64,000 nt of DNA from JACNIV01 sp965370415 (GTDB lineage: Bacteria > Cloacimonadota > Cloacimonadia > Cloacimonadales > TCS61), in the NCBI GenBank assembly GCA_965370415.1, contig CBDUTJ010000013.1, positions 3,819 to 67,818 on the forward strand, read 5' to 3'. Each line of letters begins with the position of its first letter. The stretch's first letter is position 1. The notes beneath the pieces were generated by a model that was not told where the DNA came from, ran no database searches, and worked only from the letters and a program-made list of their open reading frames with translations. This document shows, piece by piece, positions 1 to 8,146 of the stretch. A program made the position numbers and the translations under genes.

Positions 1-1698
1 ATTTGAATTATCACCATCTACCGCCACATAAAGGTCACTGTTTACTTGATTGTATCCATAAGCATGTAGAATATTAAAAGAAAAATTATCGATCGGATAC
101 GCATGGATTTCAGTCGGGTAATACACTGTGAAAGTATCGACAGAGACATAAATTATATTAGAATAAACATATTCAAAATATAGGTCATTTCCAAGATTGT
201 TTGATGATGTATTTGAGTAAATATTACAACGATTGTTATCGTCAAAATTAATATCCTCTCCAACCCAATATATACCACCACCAGTACCTGCATTATTATC
301 TTTAATAGTAACATTTGATAAATATATACTATTAGGATACCCGCAACCACTGGCAATTCCACCACCGGCATATCCTACTGAATTATCAGAAATGATAACA
401 TTAGTTAAATGCGGATGAGAATTTGATTCTTCGCAGAATATCCCTCCACCTTTATAAGATTCGTAATTATCGGTAAGAGTGATATTATTAAAACTCGGAC
501 TACTATACATATCACAGAAAATTCCACCACCTCTTCTGGCATTACCATTCCTGATTGTAAGATTTTCTACTACTATCGAATCATATTCTTTCGGACAATG
601 TAAAATTCGATTTGATTCTTCACCGTCTAAAATAGTGAATCCCTGTTCTTCTCCCTGAATAGAAATATAATTTTTGCAAATTAGGGGATAGAATTCACCT
701 GTTTGGGAAGGAGAATATGTCCCGTTCGCTATATGAATTGTATAAGATTCTTCATTAATGGATTCAATTTTCAATAAAGCATAATTGATTGAAAGAAGCG
801 GGTCATCTGCGGTTAAACCGGTGTTGTCATTAGAACCCGTATGACTTACATACAAATCTTCATTTACCGGTTCAAATTTTGAATTTAAAATATCATAAGT
901 GAAATTTCCCGTCGGATATGCAAAATAATCGGTTGGTTCTGAAACTGTGAAAGTATCGACTATGACATTTATTATTGGGCAATTATAATAAGCATTTAAA
1001 TCGGTGCCTGAAGGTGCTGAATTTAAAAAGATATTACACCGATTTTCCGGATCAAAAATTAAATTAGAATTATCATAGCAGTAAATTCCTCCTCCTGTAG
1101 ATTTGATAGCAATATTTCTGCTTATGGTAACATTTTCTAAATTTATTATGGAATTATCATGACAATAGATACCACCACCAGAGTAACCTGTTGTGTTTTC
1201 AATGATGATAACATCTTTTAAATATGGACAGGATTCTTTACAGAAAATACCGCCACCATCAAATCTTGCAGAATTTCCTTTGATTATAATATTTTGCAAA
1301 GTCGGATTAGAGTATTTCATATATATCCCACCGCCTCTGCCGGAAGTTCCGGAAAGTGCTTGAGATTCTCCATTAGTAATTGTAAATCCACATAAAACGG
1401 TAGTAGATTCCTCAATGTATTCAATAATAACCACGCTTCCATCTTGATTCCCATCTATGATTGTCTGTGAAATGTAAGCTGTATCTTGGGTTGTAAGAAA
1501 CAGTGAAGCAACCGTAATATTCTTTCCATTGTAATCTATATTCTCAACATAATTTCCAGGTTGAACTAACACAGTATCGGCATCTATAGCTACATTAATA
1601 CCGGCTTGTATTGTTGGTTGCTCTGCTGGAATATTTATTATCAATGCTGATAAATACAAAACAGAAAATAATCCCCAAACTGTCATTAATATTTTCAC
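1..1698 (-). CDS. Secreted right-handed beta-helix protein (truncated by window edge)
   Basis: An open frame runs 566 codons from a GTG at 1698 to base 1 and continues outside the window. The GTG start is chosen because AAGGAGGAGA lies 5 nt upstream; an in-frame ATG at 1686 is the alternative but sits about 17 nt from that site. The N-terminus is hydrophobic (ILMTVWGLFSVLYLSALI, signal-like). PTIQAGINVAIDADTVLV, then many GGGIYC/GGGIFC and N-x-T-I-x-x-N rungs, are typical of parallel beta-helix (NosD/DUF1565-like) proteins. Two blocks are visible, the second beginning LYVSHTGSNDNTG, so the protein probably repeats a beta-helix unit. No sorting tail is seen because the C-terminus is missing. 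Role inferred: extracellular or surface protein, ligand unknown. The gene starts about 20 nt beyond the attC-like repeat at 1719-1793. Confidence 0.82.
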   Translation of the reverse strand, partial: MKILMTVWGLFSVLYLSALIINIPAEQPTIQAGINVAIDADTVLVQPGNYVENIDYNGKNITVASLFLTTQDTAYISQTIIDGNQDGSVVIIEYIEESTTVLCGFTITNGESQALSGTSGRGGGIYMKYSNPTLQNIIIKGNSARFDGGGIFCKESCPYLKDVIIIENTTGYSGGGIYCHDNSIINLENVTISRNIAIKSTGGGIYCYDNSNLIFDPENRCNIFLNSAPSGTDLNAYYNCPIINVIVDTFTVSEPTDYFAYPTGNFTYDILNSKFEPVNEDLYVSHTGSNDNTGLTADDPLLSINYALLKIESINEESYTIHIANGTYSPSQTGEFYPLICKNYISIQGEEQGFTILDGEESNRILHCPKEYDSIVVENLTIRNGNARRGGGIFCDMYSSPSFNNITLTDNYESYKGGGIFCEESNSHPHLTNVIISDNSVGYAGGGIASGCGYPNSIYLSNVTIKDNNAGTGGGIYWVGEDINFDDNNRCNIYSNTSSNNLGNDLYFEYVYSNIIYVSVDTFTVYYPTEIHAYPIDNFSFNILHAYGYNQVNSDLYVAVDGDNSN

Positions 1699-1718
1699 TT
1701 TCTCCTCCTTTTAAAGTT

Positions 1719-1793
1719 GCTGCTAATGTTTGGCAGCTGCCACGCTCTACCTGCTTTTCTTCTTGCTTGGCTGTGGAGCTGTTTGTTAGCAGC
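1719..1793. repeat. attC-like imperfect palindrome, short copy 1
   Basis: The 75 bp site has end boxes GCTGCTAA (1719-1726) and TTAGCAGC (1786-1793) that pair perfectly. Inner arms CAGCT-G-CCAC (1734-1743) and GTGGAGCTG (1773-1781) pair perfectly except for one extra G at 1739. That layout (outer boxes, unpaired spacer, inner boxes with one extrahelical base in the left arm, variable loop) is the layout of integron attC sites. The strict core consensus (RYYYAAC...GTTRRRY) is only partly met. The stop codon of the gene at 1801 lies 7 bp away and the start of the neighbouring gene about 20 bp away. It could instead be another kind of palindromic mobile repeat. Confidence 0.6.
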
Positions 1794-1800
1794 ATCTTTC

Positions 1801-4038
1801 TCATTTCAGTAGCAAACACTTTTTTACTGCTTCGGTTTTACCATTCACATTTAATTTATAAAAATACAAACCTGAACTTACTGAATTTCCCGATTCATCA
1901 TCACCATTCCAGAGAATTGAATGAGTACCTTTATCAAATTCATTGTTAGCTAGATTTTTAATTTTCTGTCCTTTAATATTAAAAATTGAAATATCAATAT
2001 CAGAATCATTTTGAATCGAAAATTCAATTGTTGTTGTGGGATTGAAGGGATTGGGAAAATTATATAATTGATAATTTTGAATTAAAGCAATTTCTTCATC
2101 TATTATGCTTATTCCATTTTCGTTATAGGCAACTAAACCACCTCCTCCAGTATAATTGGTAGCAGTAATCCACTTAGTTCCATCCTCATCAATTACAACA
2201 TTTTTAACATAATCTGCAGGCATACCAGAATTAGAATTATCATAAAAAGTCCAATCATTACCATCAAAACGAACTAAACCACTGTACATTGTACCAAGCC
2301 ATTTTGTTTGGTTTTCATCAATTGCTATAGAAAAAACACAATTATCAGGTAATCCAGAGTTATTTGTATTATAAATGGTCCAATTCGTACCATCAAAATG
2401 TACCAGACCTTCATATTGGGTACCAATCCATAATGTGTTATTAATATCTATGGTTATTGATTTTATAGTGTTATCTGGTAATCCGGAATTATTAGTATTA
2501 TACACTGTCCAGTTTATGTTGTCAAAACATGCTAATCCCCCTTGATTAGTTCCAATCCATTTTTTCCCATCAGCATCAATTGCGATACAGTTGACTCCAT
2601 CAGAAGGAAGTCCTGAATTAATTGTATTATACAAAGTCCAATTTGAACTATCAATACTTATTACACCTCCACGCTGATCAAAGCCCATAGAGTGCATGCC
2701 AACCCATTTTGTATTATCCGATTCAATTACAATACATTTAATATTTTTAGATGTAAGAGCAGAATTTTCGTAATCATATACTGTCCATTCAGAGCCATCA
2801 AATTTAATTAAACCATAAAAAAGGGCTCCAAACCATTTCGTACCATTATTTTCACAAGCTATTGCACGAATATCATCCTTAGTTAGAGGTGTATTAGAAG
2901 TTGTATAAACAGTCCATTCCGTTCCATCAAATCTTGCAAATCCATTATTTGTTCCAATCCATTTTGAATTATCAATATCAATTGCAAGAGCTGTAGGATG
3001 GTTGTTTGGCATTTCTGAATTACTTGTTTCGTGTATAAACCAATTAATATCATCGAAACTACTTAATCCTCCAGTATGTTGCCATGTTATATTTCCAATC
3101 CACTTTGTGTTATATTCATCAATTATTATTGATTCAACCGTATTACTCGGAAGATCTGAATTTTCAACATTGTACACTATCCAGTTTGAACCATCAAAAC
3201 TTACCAGACCAAAGTGTTCAGCCCCAATCCATTTTTTTTCATTCTGATCTATTGCAATTGAATTAACAACGACAGATGGAAGCCCTGAATTTGTAGTATT
3301 ATATATTGTCCAAATATTATCATCAAAGGTTGCTAATCCACCATAGTGTGTTCCAATCCATTTTGTTCCAATTGAATCAATTACTATTGAAGATATATAA
3401 TTTGCAGGCAATCCAGAATTGTCAACAGTGTAAATAATCCAATCTAATCCATCAAAACAAGCTAAACCTCCGTTCATATTTTCAAAACCGTGAGTTCCAA
3501 TCCATATCCTGCCATCCTGCTCAAAAACAACTGGTCCCACATTATTAGCTGGTATTGGTGAGTTATATGTATTATAAAAAACCCAATCATTATCATCAAA
3601 AACGACTAAACCATCTAATCGGGTACCAATCCATTTTTTGCCATCCTCATCAATTGTAATAGAATTAATCTGATTATATGTTAGGGGTGTATTTTCACTA
3701 TTATATACAGTCCAGTTCGTTCCATCAAAACTTGATAAACCGCCATAATTGGAAGTGACGCTGTTGCCAATCCACTTAGTTCCGTTCTCATCAATAGCAA
3801 TACAAGAAATACTATTAAAGGGCAGACCTGAATTAGCACTATTGTAGAATTCAATTTCTTCTGTCTCCATATTGAGTTTAACGAGCCCACCTTCTGTTCC
3901 AATCCAATTGATATTTCCTTCAATTGCCTGACAAGTAACATTATCACCATTGGTGTATTGTACCCATTCTGAGTTTTGAGCTGACAATGAAAAGGATATT
4001 AGGATAATAAAATAAAATAATAACCTGATCTTTAACAT
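1801..4038 (-). CDS. Secreted beta-propeller (Reg_prop-like repeats) with FlgD/T9SS-type sorting tail
   Basis: 745 aa from the ATG at 4038, which has GGAGG 6 nt upstream; the TTG further 5' in frame is part of the ribosome site. Signal peptide about 1-20 (LLFYFIILISFSLSA). From about 25 to 630 there are roughly 14-15 repeats of 40-45 residues of the form AIDENGTKWIGT..GL..FDG.NWT.YN..NSGLP, like the two-component-regulator propeller repeat, so two stacked propellers are likely. The tail (about 660-745) contains YNFPNPFNPTTTIEFSI, IFNIKGQKIKNL, WNGDDESG and KCLLLK, the FlgD-Ig-like sorting domain. Role inferred: secreted, surface-anchored protein of unknown ligand. It lies between two attC-like repeats, with 7 bp from its stop to one and 14 bp from its start to the other, so it is laid out like a cassette. 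Confidence 0.85.
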   Translation of the reverse strand: MLKIRLLFYFIILISFSLSAQNSEWVQYTNGDNVTCQAIEGNINWIGTEGGLVKLNMETEEIEFYNSANSGLPFNSISCIAIDENGTKWIGNSVTSNYGGLSSFDGTNWTVYNSENTPLTYNQINSITIDEDGKKWIGTRLDGLVVFDDNDWVFYNTYNSPIPANNVGPVVFEQDGRIWIGTHGFENMNGGLACFDGLDWIIYTVDNSGLPANYISSIVIDSIGTKWIGTHYGGLATFDDNIWTIYNTTNSGLPSVVVNSIAIDQNEKKWIGAEHFGLVSFDGSNWIVYNVENSDLPSNTVESIIIDEYNTKWIGNITWQHTGGLSSFDDINWFIHETSNSEMPNNHPTALAIDIDNSKWIGTNNGFARFDGTEWTVYTTSNTPLTKDDIRAIACENNGTKWFGALFYGLIKFDGSEWTVYDYENSALTSKNIKCIVIESDNTKWVGMHSMGFDQRGGVISIDSSNWTLYNTINSGLPSDGVNCIAIDADGKKWIGTNQGGLACFDNINWTVYNTNNSGLPDNTIKSITIDINNTLWIGTQYEGLVHFDGTNWTIYNTNNSGLPDNCVFSIAIDENQTKWLGTMYSGLVRFDGNDWTFYDNSNSGMPADYVKNVVIDEDGTKWITATNYTGGGGLVAYNENGISIIDEEIALIQNYQLYNFPNPFNPTTTIEFSIQNDSDIDISIFNIKGQKIKNLANNEFDKGTHSILWNGDDESGNSVSSGLYFYKLNVNGKTEAVKKCLLLK

Positions 4039-4052
4039 TTTATCCTCCAAAA

Positions 4053-4355
4053 GTTGCTGCTAACGGCGGCGTGCCACGTCATCTTGCCATGAGCATTGGA
4101 TATGATTTTTCATATCCTGATGCGATTAGTAAGATGATAAAAGACGAGCAAATCAAAGTCGAGGGTTGCTGATTTGCAAGTCCCCGTGGACGTAGTATTA
4201 AACGATATTCCGCTTCGATACGGTTGCGAGTCTTTTTTAGTGGCACGCCGCCGTTAATCAACATGGAGCGAAGCGGAATGTTGATTAATGGTTGGCAGCT
4301 GCCACGCTCTACTTGCATTTCTTCTTTGTTGGCTGTGGAGCTGTTTTTTAGCAGC
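4053..4355. repeat. attC-like repeat, long (nested) copy A
   Basis: This copy equals the short repeat with a segment inserted after GCTGCTAA. GTTGCTGCTAAC is at 4053-4064. A perfect 17 bp inverted repeat follows, TAACGGCGGCGTGCCAC (4061-4077) with GTGGCACGCCGCCGTTA (4240-4256). Its roughly 160 nt loop contains further hairpins (GCAAATC...GATTTGC; GGATATGA...TCATATCC). Next comes a hairpin AATCAACAT...ATGTTGATT (about 4255-4285), then the ordinary right part with CAGCT-G-CCAC and GTGGAGCTG arms, ending TTAGCAGC at 4348-4355. Comparison with the short copy places the insert boundaries at TTA/TAA. No protein-coding frame is credible inside it. Confidence 0.6.
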
Positions 4356-4362
4356 ATCTTTC

Positions 4363-6498
4363 TTATTTCAATAATAGACATTTCTTAACGGCTTCAGTTT
4401 TTCCATTTACATTCAATTTGTAGAAATAGATTCCTGAACCGACTCGCTTATCATTAGAGTCCTTGCCATTCCAGATTACTGAATGATGTCCTACTGATAG
4501 TTGATCGCTGATAAGTGTTTTCACTTTCTGCCCTTTGATGTTGTAAATGTCGAGAGTCACAAACGAGGATCCGTCTGAGCCGGACATAGCGTTTTGTGTT
4601 ACAAAAAAGCTGATAATTGTAGACGGATTGAAAGGATTGGGATAGTTATGCAGGTCTGGTTCCCATGGAATAATCTCATTTTCGTCGGATTCCAATAATC
4701 CATCTAAAGATATCACAGCAAAACCACTTCTACTATTACTTGTAAGTAGATTGTCATCAACTAATATCATCTTAATAATTCGTCTGCAGCCACGATAATT
4801 ATTCACTAAAATAGGTGTAGTGGGATTTGAAATGTCATAGATAAACAACTCATTCCAACTTGCATCAGCAATTATTAGATCATTACCGTCTATTATAACC
4901 GGAGCAGTAAATTCAGAATCTTCATGAGGTTGAATAGAAGTAATAAACATAATGGAAGCAGGATTTGATATATCCAATAAGATAACTCCACTTTCAGCGG
5001 AAACATAAAGAATATTATCATTTATTTTCATCCCACCCACAAATCCGTCGATAGAATAAAACTCAACCAACTCTGGAATTTCCGGATTTGTGAGATCGAT
5101 TATTTTGATTCCCTGCTGAAAGATTGCATAATATACATACCCGTTTTTTGCTTCCTCAGCCGTTTTCAAACCAAAATCATAATATCCGCTGATTTCAGAT
5201 ATTTCAAAAGGATTGTCGATTGAATAGAACTTAATCTCAGCAGAGTCAAATTCAATGAGGATATCTTCCATAGTCAATAATTTATCGCCACCTGGAATTG
5301 ATTCAAATGTGCTCAGTAATTCAGGTTCAAGAGGATTGGATAAATCATAAGAATAGATATTAATCCAATCTTTTGCAAACAAAACATCATTCCATAATGT
5401 AAAACTATAAATATCATCTTCAGCATTGGGAAACTGAAGATATGTTGGTTCTTCCAAGTCCGAAAGATCAACTATGCCAGCCATTTCATTGTGATCATAA
5501 CTAATATACACAGCATTCTCATATAAATCCATATCTGCTGGAACGGATAGCAAATTACAACTGCCAATGCATTTTTCTTCTAAGGGATTAGAAAAATCTA
5601 ATATTTGCATTCCTTCCCATCTTGTAATATCAAAAGCAATCTCATCAGAAACTATAAAGCCTTCAATAATTGCCCAGCTATCATACATTCCCAATGGATA
5701 AAGTTCAAAATTTTCGGAAATCTGATATACATCGATTCCTGAACCATGCGAATATAGTATATTTTCTTCTACAACAAGTGGCATGCCAACCCCTTCTTGA
5801 GATGATAACTGTAACGGTTCCAAAGGATTGCTGAGATCAAATATATTTAGGCAATTTTGTTCTGCGTTTATATATAATTGTTCTTCATTTATGATAAAAT
5901 ATTCTGAGTATGACGGGAGTTGACCGACCTGTGTGATATTATTAATATCTTCAATATTGAATATGTTTAAACCACCTTCGAAATACTGAACATAAGCAGC
6001 AGGCCAAACAACATCAATGAGAATCGACCTCCAAAACTCTTCGTAATGTGCTTCGATAATTGGTGATTGTGGATTGGATACATCTACAAAATATAGACCT
6101 CCCTGACCACAAGCAGCATATAACATCTCATTTTTCACTGAAAGTGAAACACACCAATCAATCACAGGAATCATAGAAAGATGAATAGGATTTTCGGGAT
6201 TTGAGACGTCAAAAATATCAATACGACCACCACCACCTATGTAGGCAATATCATCCTGTACAACAAAATCCTGAGCTATGGAATACATATTCGTTGTTGA
6301 AATTAATTCCGGGTTTCCAGGATCGCTGACATTTAATATACTCATTATATTCAACTCTAATAAATACAAATTATCGCCAATTAATACTCCATCAACTGAG
6401 ATATATTCAGCATGATAGTGCCCAATTTTATGGAAAACTGCATCCATATTAGAAAAACAGGTAAGCAGAATAAAAATTAATATTGTTATTTTTTTCAT
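4363..6498 (-). CDS. Secreted LVIVD-repeat beta-propeller with sorting tail
   Basis: 711 aa from the ATG at 6498 (GAGGA 6 nt upstream; the GTG at 6510 overlaps the ribosome site). Signal peptide about 1-20. The body holds about a dozen repeats of the LVIVD type, each a short strand followed by (D/N)(I/V)S(N)P..P, for example IDIFDVSNPENPIHL, FVDVSNPQSPIIE and IKIIDLTNPEIPELV. LVIVD proteins are predicted propellers found on bacterial and archaeal cell surfaces. The last ~90 residues carry YPNPFNPSTIISF, IYNIKGQKVKTL and KKCLLLK. The last 15 residues (VNGKTEAVKKCLLLK) are identical to those of the genes at 1801 and 63225. The stop lies 7 bp from the end box of the repeat at 4053-4355. Confidence 0.85.
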   Translation of the reverse strand: MKKITILIFILLTCFSNMDAVFHKIGHYHAEYISVDGVLIGDNLYLLELNIMSILNVSDPGNPELISTTNMYSIAQDFVVQDDIAYIGGGGRIDIFDVSNPENPIHLSMIPVIDWCVSLSVKNEMLYAACGQGGLYFVDVSNPQSPIIEAHYEEFWRSILIDVVWPAAYVQYFEGGLNIFNIEDINNITQVGQLPSYSEYFIINEEQLYINAEQNCLNIFDLSNPLEPLQLSSQEGVGMPLVVEENILYSHGSGIDVYQISENFELYPLGMYDSWAIIEGFIVSDEIAFDITRWEGMQILDFSNPLEEKCIGSCNLLSVPADMDLYENAVYISYDHNEMAGIVDLSDLEEPTYLQFPNAEDDIYSFTLWNDVLFAKDWINIYSYDLSNPLEPELLSTFESIPGGDKLLTMEDILIEFDSAEIKFYSIDNPFEISEISGYYDFGLKTAEEAKNGYVYYAIFQQGIKIIDLTNPEIPELVEFYSIDGFVGGMKINDNILYVSAESGVILLDISNPASIMFITSIQPHEDSEFTAPVIIDGNDLIIADASWNELFIYDISNPTTPILVNNYRGCRRIIKMILVDDNLLTSNSRSGFAVISLDGLLESDENEIIPWEPDLHNYPNPFNPSTIISFFVTQNAMSGSDGSSFVTLDIYNIKGQKVKTLISDQLSVGHHSVIWNGKDSNDKRVGSGIYFYKLNVNGKTEAVKKCLLLK

Positions 6499-6526
6499 CT
6501 TTTTCCTCACTATTTAAAGTTTAATT

Positions 6527-6637
6527 CATATGACCAGTGGTTGATTTTGATTTTCATAAGTCCTTATTTTTCAACCACTGTGTCATCTTGAACTAAACTG
6601 AAACAATGTCATATGTGCCCTTTCCTGTAGTCATATG
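6527..6637. repeat. Palindromic intergenic element
   Basis: CATATGAC (6527-6534) is followed directly by CAGTGGTTGA (6535-6544). TCAACCACTG (6571-6580) is the exact complement of the inner arm, and GTCATATG occurs twice (6608-6615, 6630-6637) as complement of the outer arm. The layout (outer box, inner arm, loop, inner arm, spacer, outer box) recalls the attC-like repeats of this window, but the sequence is unrelated. There is no T-run, so a simple terminator is unlikely. It lies 4 bp from the stop of the gene at 6641. Confidence 0.45.
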
Positions 6638-6640
6638 ATA

Positions 6641-7948
6641 CTATTTCATTAACAGGCATTTCTTCATTGCAATTTTCTTGCCATTTACTTTTAATTGATA
6701 AAAGTAAATTCCGCTGGAAACAGGTTGGTTGTTTTCATCAGTTCCATCCCAAATAATTGAAGATTGAAGATTGAATATTGAATATTGTCTAATTTGTTGA
6801 GCCTTGAGATTATAGATTATCAGTTCAGTGTTTTCGGTGTTTTCGGTGTTTAATTCAAATGAGATCGTGGTAGACGGATTGAAAGGATTAGGAAAATTAT
6901 TTAATATAGTTGCATTTATTTCTGTTAATTCATTATTTGAAGCAGATGTTAAATTTGTTGCTAAAAACACACCTATATCTGTTCCAACCATAAAATTGTG
7001 GGTATATATTGGATAAAACTCAAAGCAATAAACATCATTAATGCCGAGTCCTGCCCCAATCGATTGAACTTGCCCCCATTCTTCAGGTTCAACCAAATAT
7101 AATCCACCTCCATCTTTACAGCCAACAACTAAAAACCCTTCATATTCATAAATTCTATTGGGATAATAAAGCATATTTATGGAAGTAAGACCTGTAATTT
7201 CCCCGTTTTCATACTCTACTCTATAGACCATATTTACATATCCACCGTCACCACAGGCAAGATATACTTCATCACTATTAGGATAGTTACGAACATAGAT
7301 GTCATTAATAACAAGACCGACATAAAATGAGTTGAAACTTCCATCATTTTCAATATAGATATCATAGTCAGCAGCAACAAAGAGAGTTCCATCACCATTT
7401 TCTTCAACATCTGTAACTTGCATAGAATTAAAGAAATCTATCGTTGTCCATTCATCACCATTTGACGAATAGAGAAGTCCTCCCTCTATTGTATAACCAT
7501 AACCATAATAAAAACCGGAAGATAGCTTTTTCACAAAATGAGGGAAAAAGTGCCAACCTATCAATTCAAATTCTTGTGTTGCAACATCAAATTCATATAA
7601 ACCATCACTATTGCTACCACAACCAAATGCACAAAAAATTCGATTATTTTGATTATCCGGAACAATTGAGACAGCTCCAAGATTAGATGCAAAATTGAAA
7701 ATGTTTAAAGAATCCTGGTTGGTAAAATAGGCTAATCCTCCATCCATTCCTGGTAAAGCAAAAAGTAAACCGTATTCGGAAATCCCCGGTATTGATGAGA
7801 ATTTCATATCTGCAACAGGTCTATCGATCATTGGATACATTTCATCCCAATCTCTGATTTGGGAAAAGAGCGCTGAATGGAATAAACATAAGATTAGAAT
7901 AATGAAATAGATTATTCTTTTTTTAGACAAAAAATTACTTAACAGCAT
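6641..7948 (-). CDS. Secreted WD-like protein of unknown function with sorting tail
   Basis: 435 aa from the ATG at 7948 (GGAGG with CTATT spacer; the upstream ATG at 7960 contains the ribosome site). The N-terminus FLSKKRIIYFIILILCLFHS, after a short basic stretch, is a signal peptide. The middle (about 25-340) has no domain I can name. Motifs such as YLACGDGGYVNMVYRV, LVVGCKDGGGLYLVEP and FMVGTDIGVFLATN suggest a propeller that reports status values. The tail has NNFPNPFNPSTTISFEL, IYNLKAQQIRQY, WDGTDENNQPVSSGIYFY and MKKCLLMK, a FlgD-Ig-like sorting domain. About 105 bp of AT-rich sequence without visible features separate its start from the attC-like repeat at 8065. Confidence 0.78.
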   Translation of the reverse strand: MLLSNFLSKKRIIYFIILILCLFHSALFSQIRDWDEMYPMIDRPVADMKFSSIPGISEYGLLFALPGMDGGLAYFTNQDSLNIFNFASNLGAVSIVPDNQNNRIFCAFGCGSNSDGLYEFDVATQEFELIGWHFFPHFVKKLSSGFYYGYGYTIEGGLLYSSNGDEWTTIDFFNSMQVTDVEENGDGTLFVAADYDIYIENDGSFNSFYVGLVINDIYVRNYPNSDEVYLACGDGGYVNMVYRVEYENGEITGLTSINMLYYPNRIYEYEGFLVVGCKDGGGLYLVEPEEWGQVQSIGAGLGINDVYCFEFYPIYTHNFMVGTDIGVFLATNLTSASNNELTEINATILNNFPNPFNPSTTISFELNTENTENTELIIYNLKAQQIRQYSIFNLQSSIIWDGTDENNQPVSSGIYFYQLKVNGKKIAMKKCLLMK

Positions 7949-8064
7949 AATAGCCTCCATTCTTGGTTAAAAAAATTATTATATTTTTAAGTAGAAAAAA
8001 TAAATATCTTATTTCTACACCCTAATTACAATATTAATAATCTTCTATTTTAAACAACCAAGTT

Positions 8065-8139
8065 GCTGCTAATGTTTGGCAGCTGCCACGCACTTTCACT
8101 TTCTCTTCTTGCTTGGCTATGGAGCTGTTTGTTAGCAGC
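8065..8139. repeat. attC-like imperfect palindrome, short copy 2
   Basis: 75 bp long, like the copy at 1719. GCTGCTAA (8065-8072) pairs with TTAGCAGC (8132-8139). Inner arms CAGCT-G-CCAC and ATGGAGCTG pair with the same extra G and one C-A mismatch at the loop side. The loop differs (CACTTTCACTTTC...), so loop sequence is variable while the arms are kept. The stop of the gene at 8147 is 7 bp from the end box, exactly the spacing seen at 1801 and 4363. Confidence 0.58.
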
Positions 8140-8146
8140 TTCCTTT

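Noticed and set aside
4079..4381. 100-codon frame over the long repeat at 4053
   Set aside because: It follows the palindrome arms, has no ribosome site, and the fold explains the sequence better.
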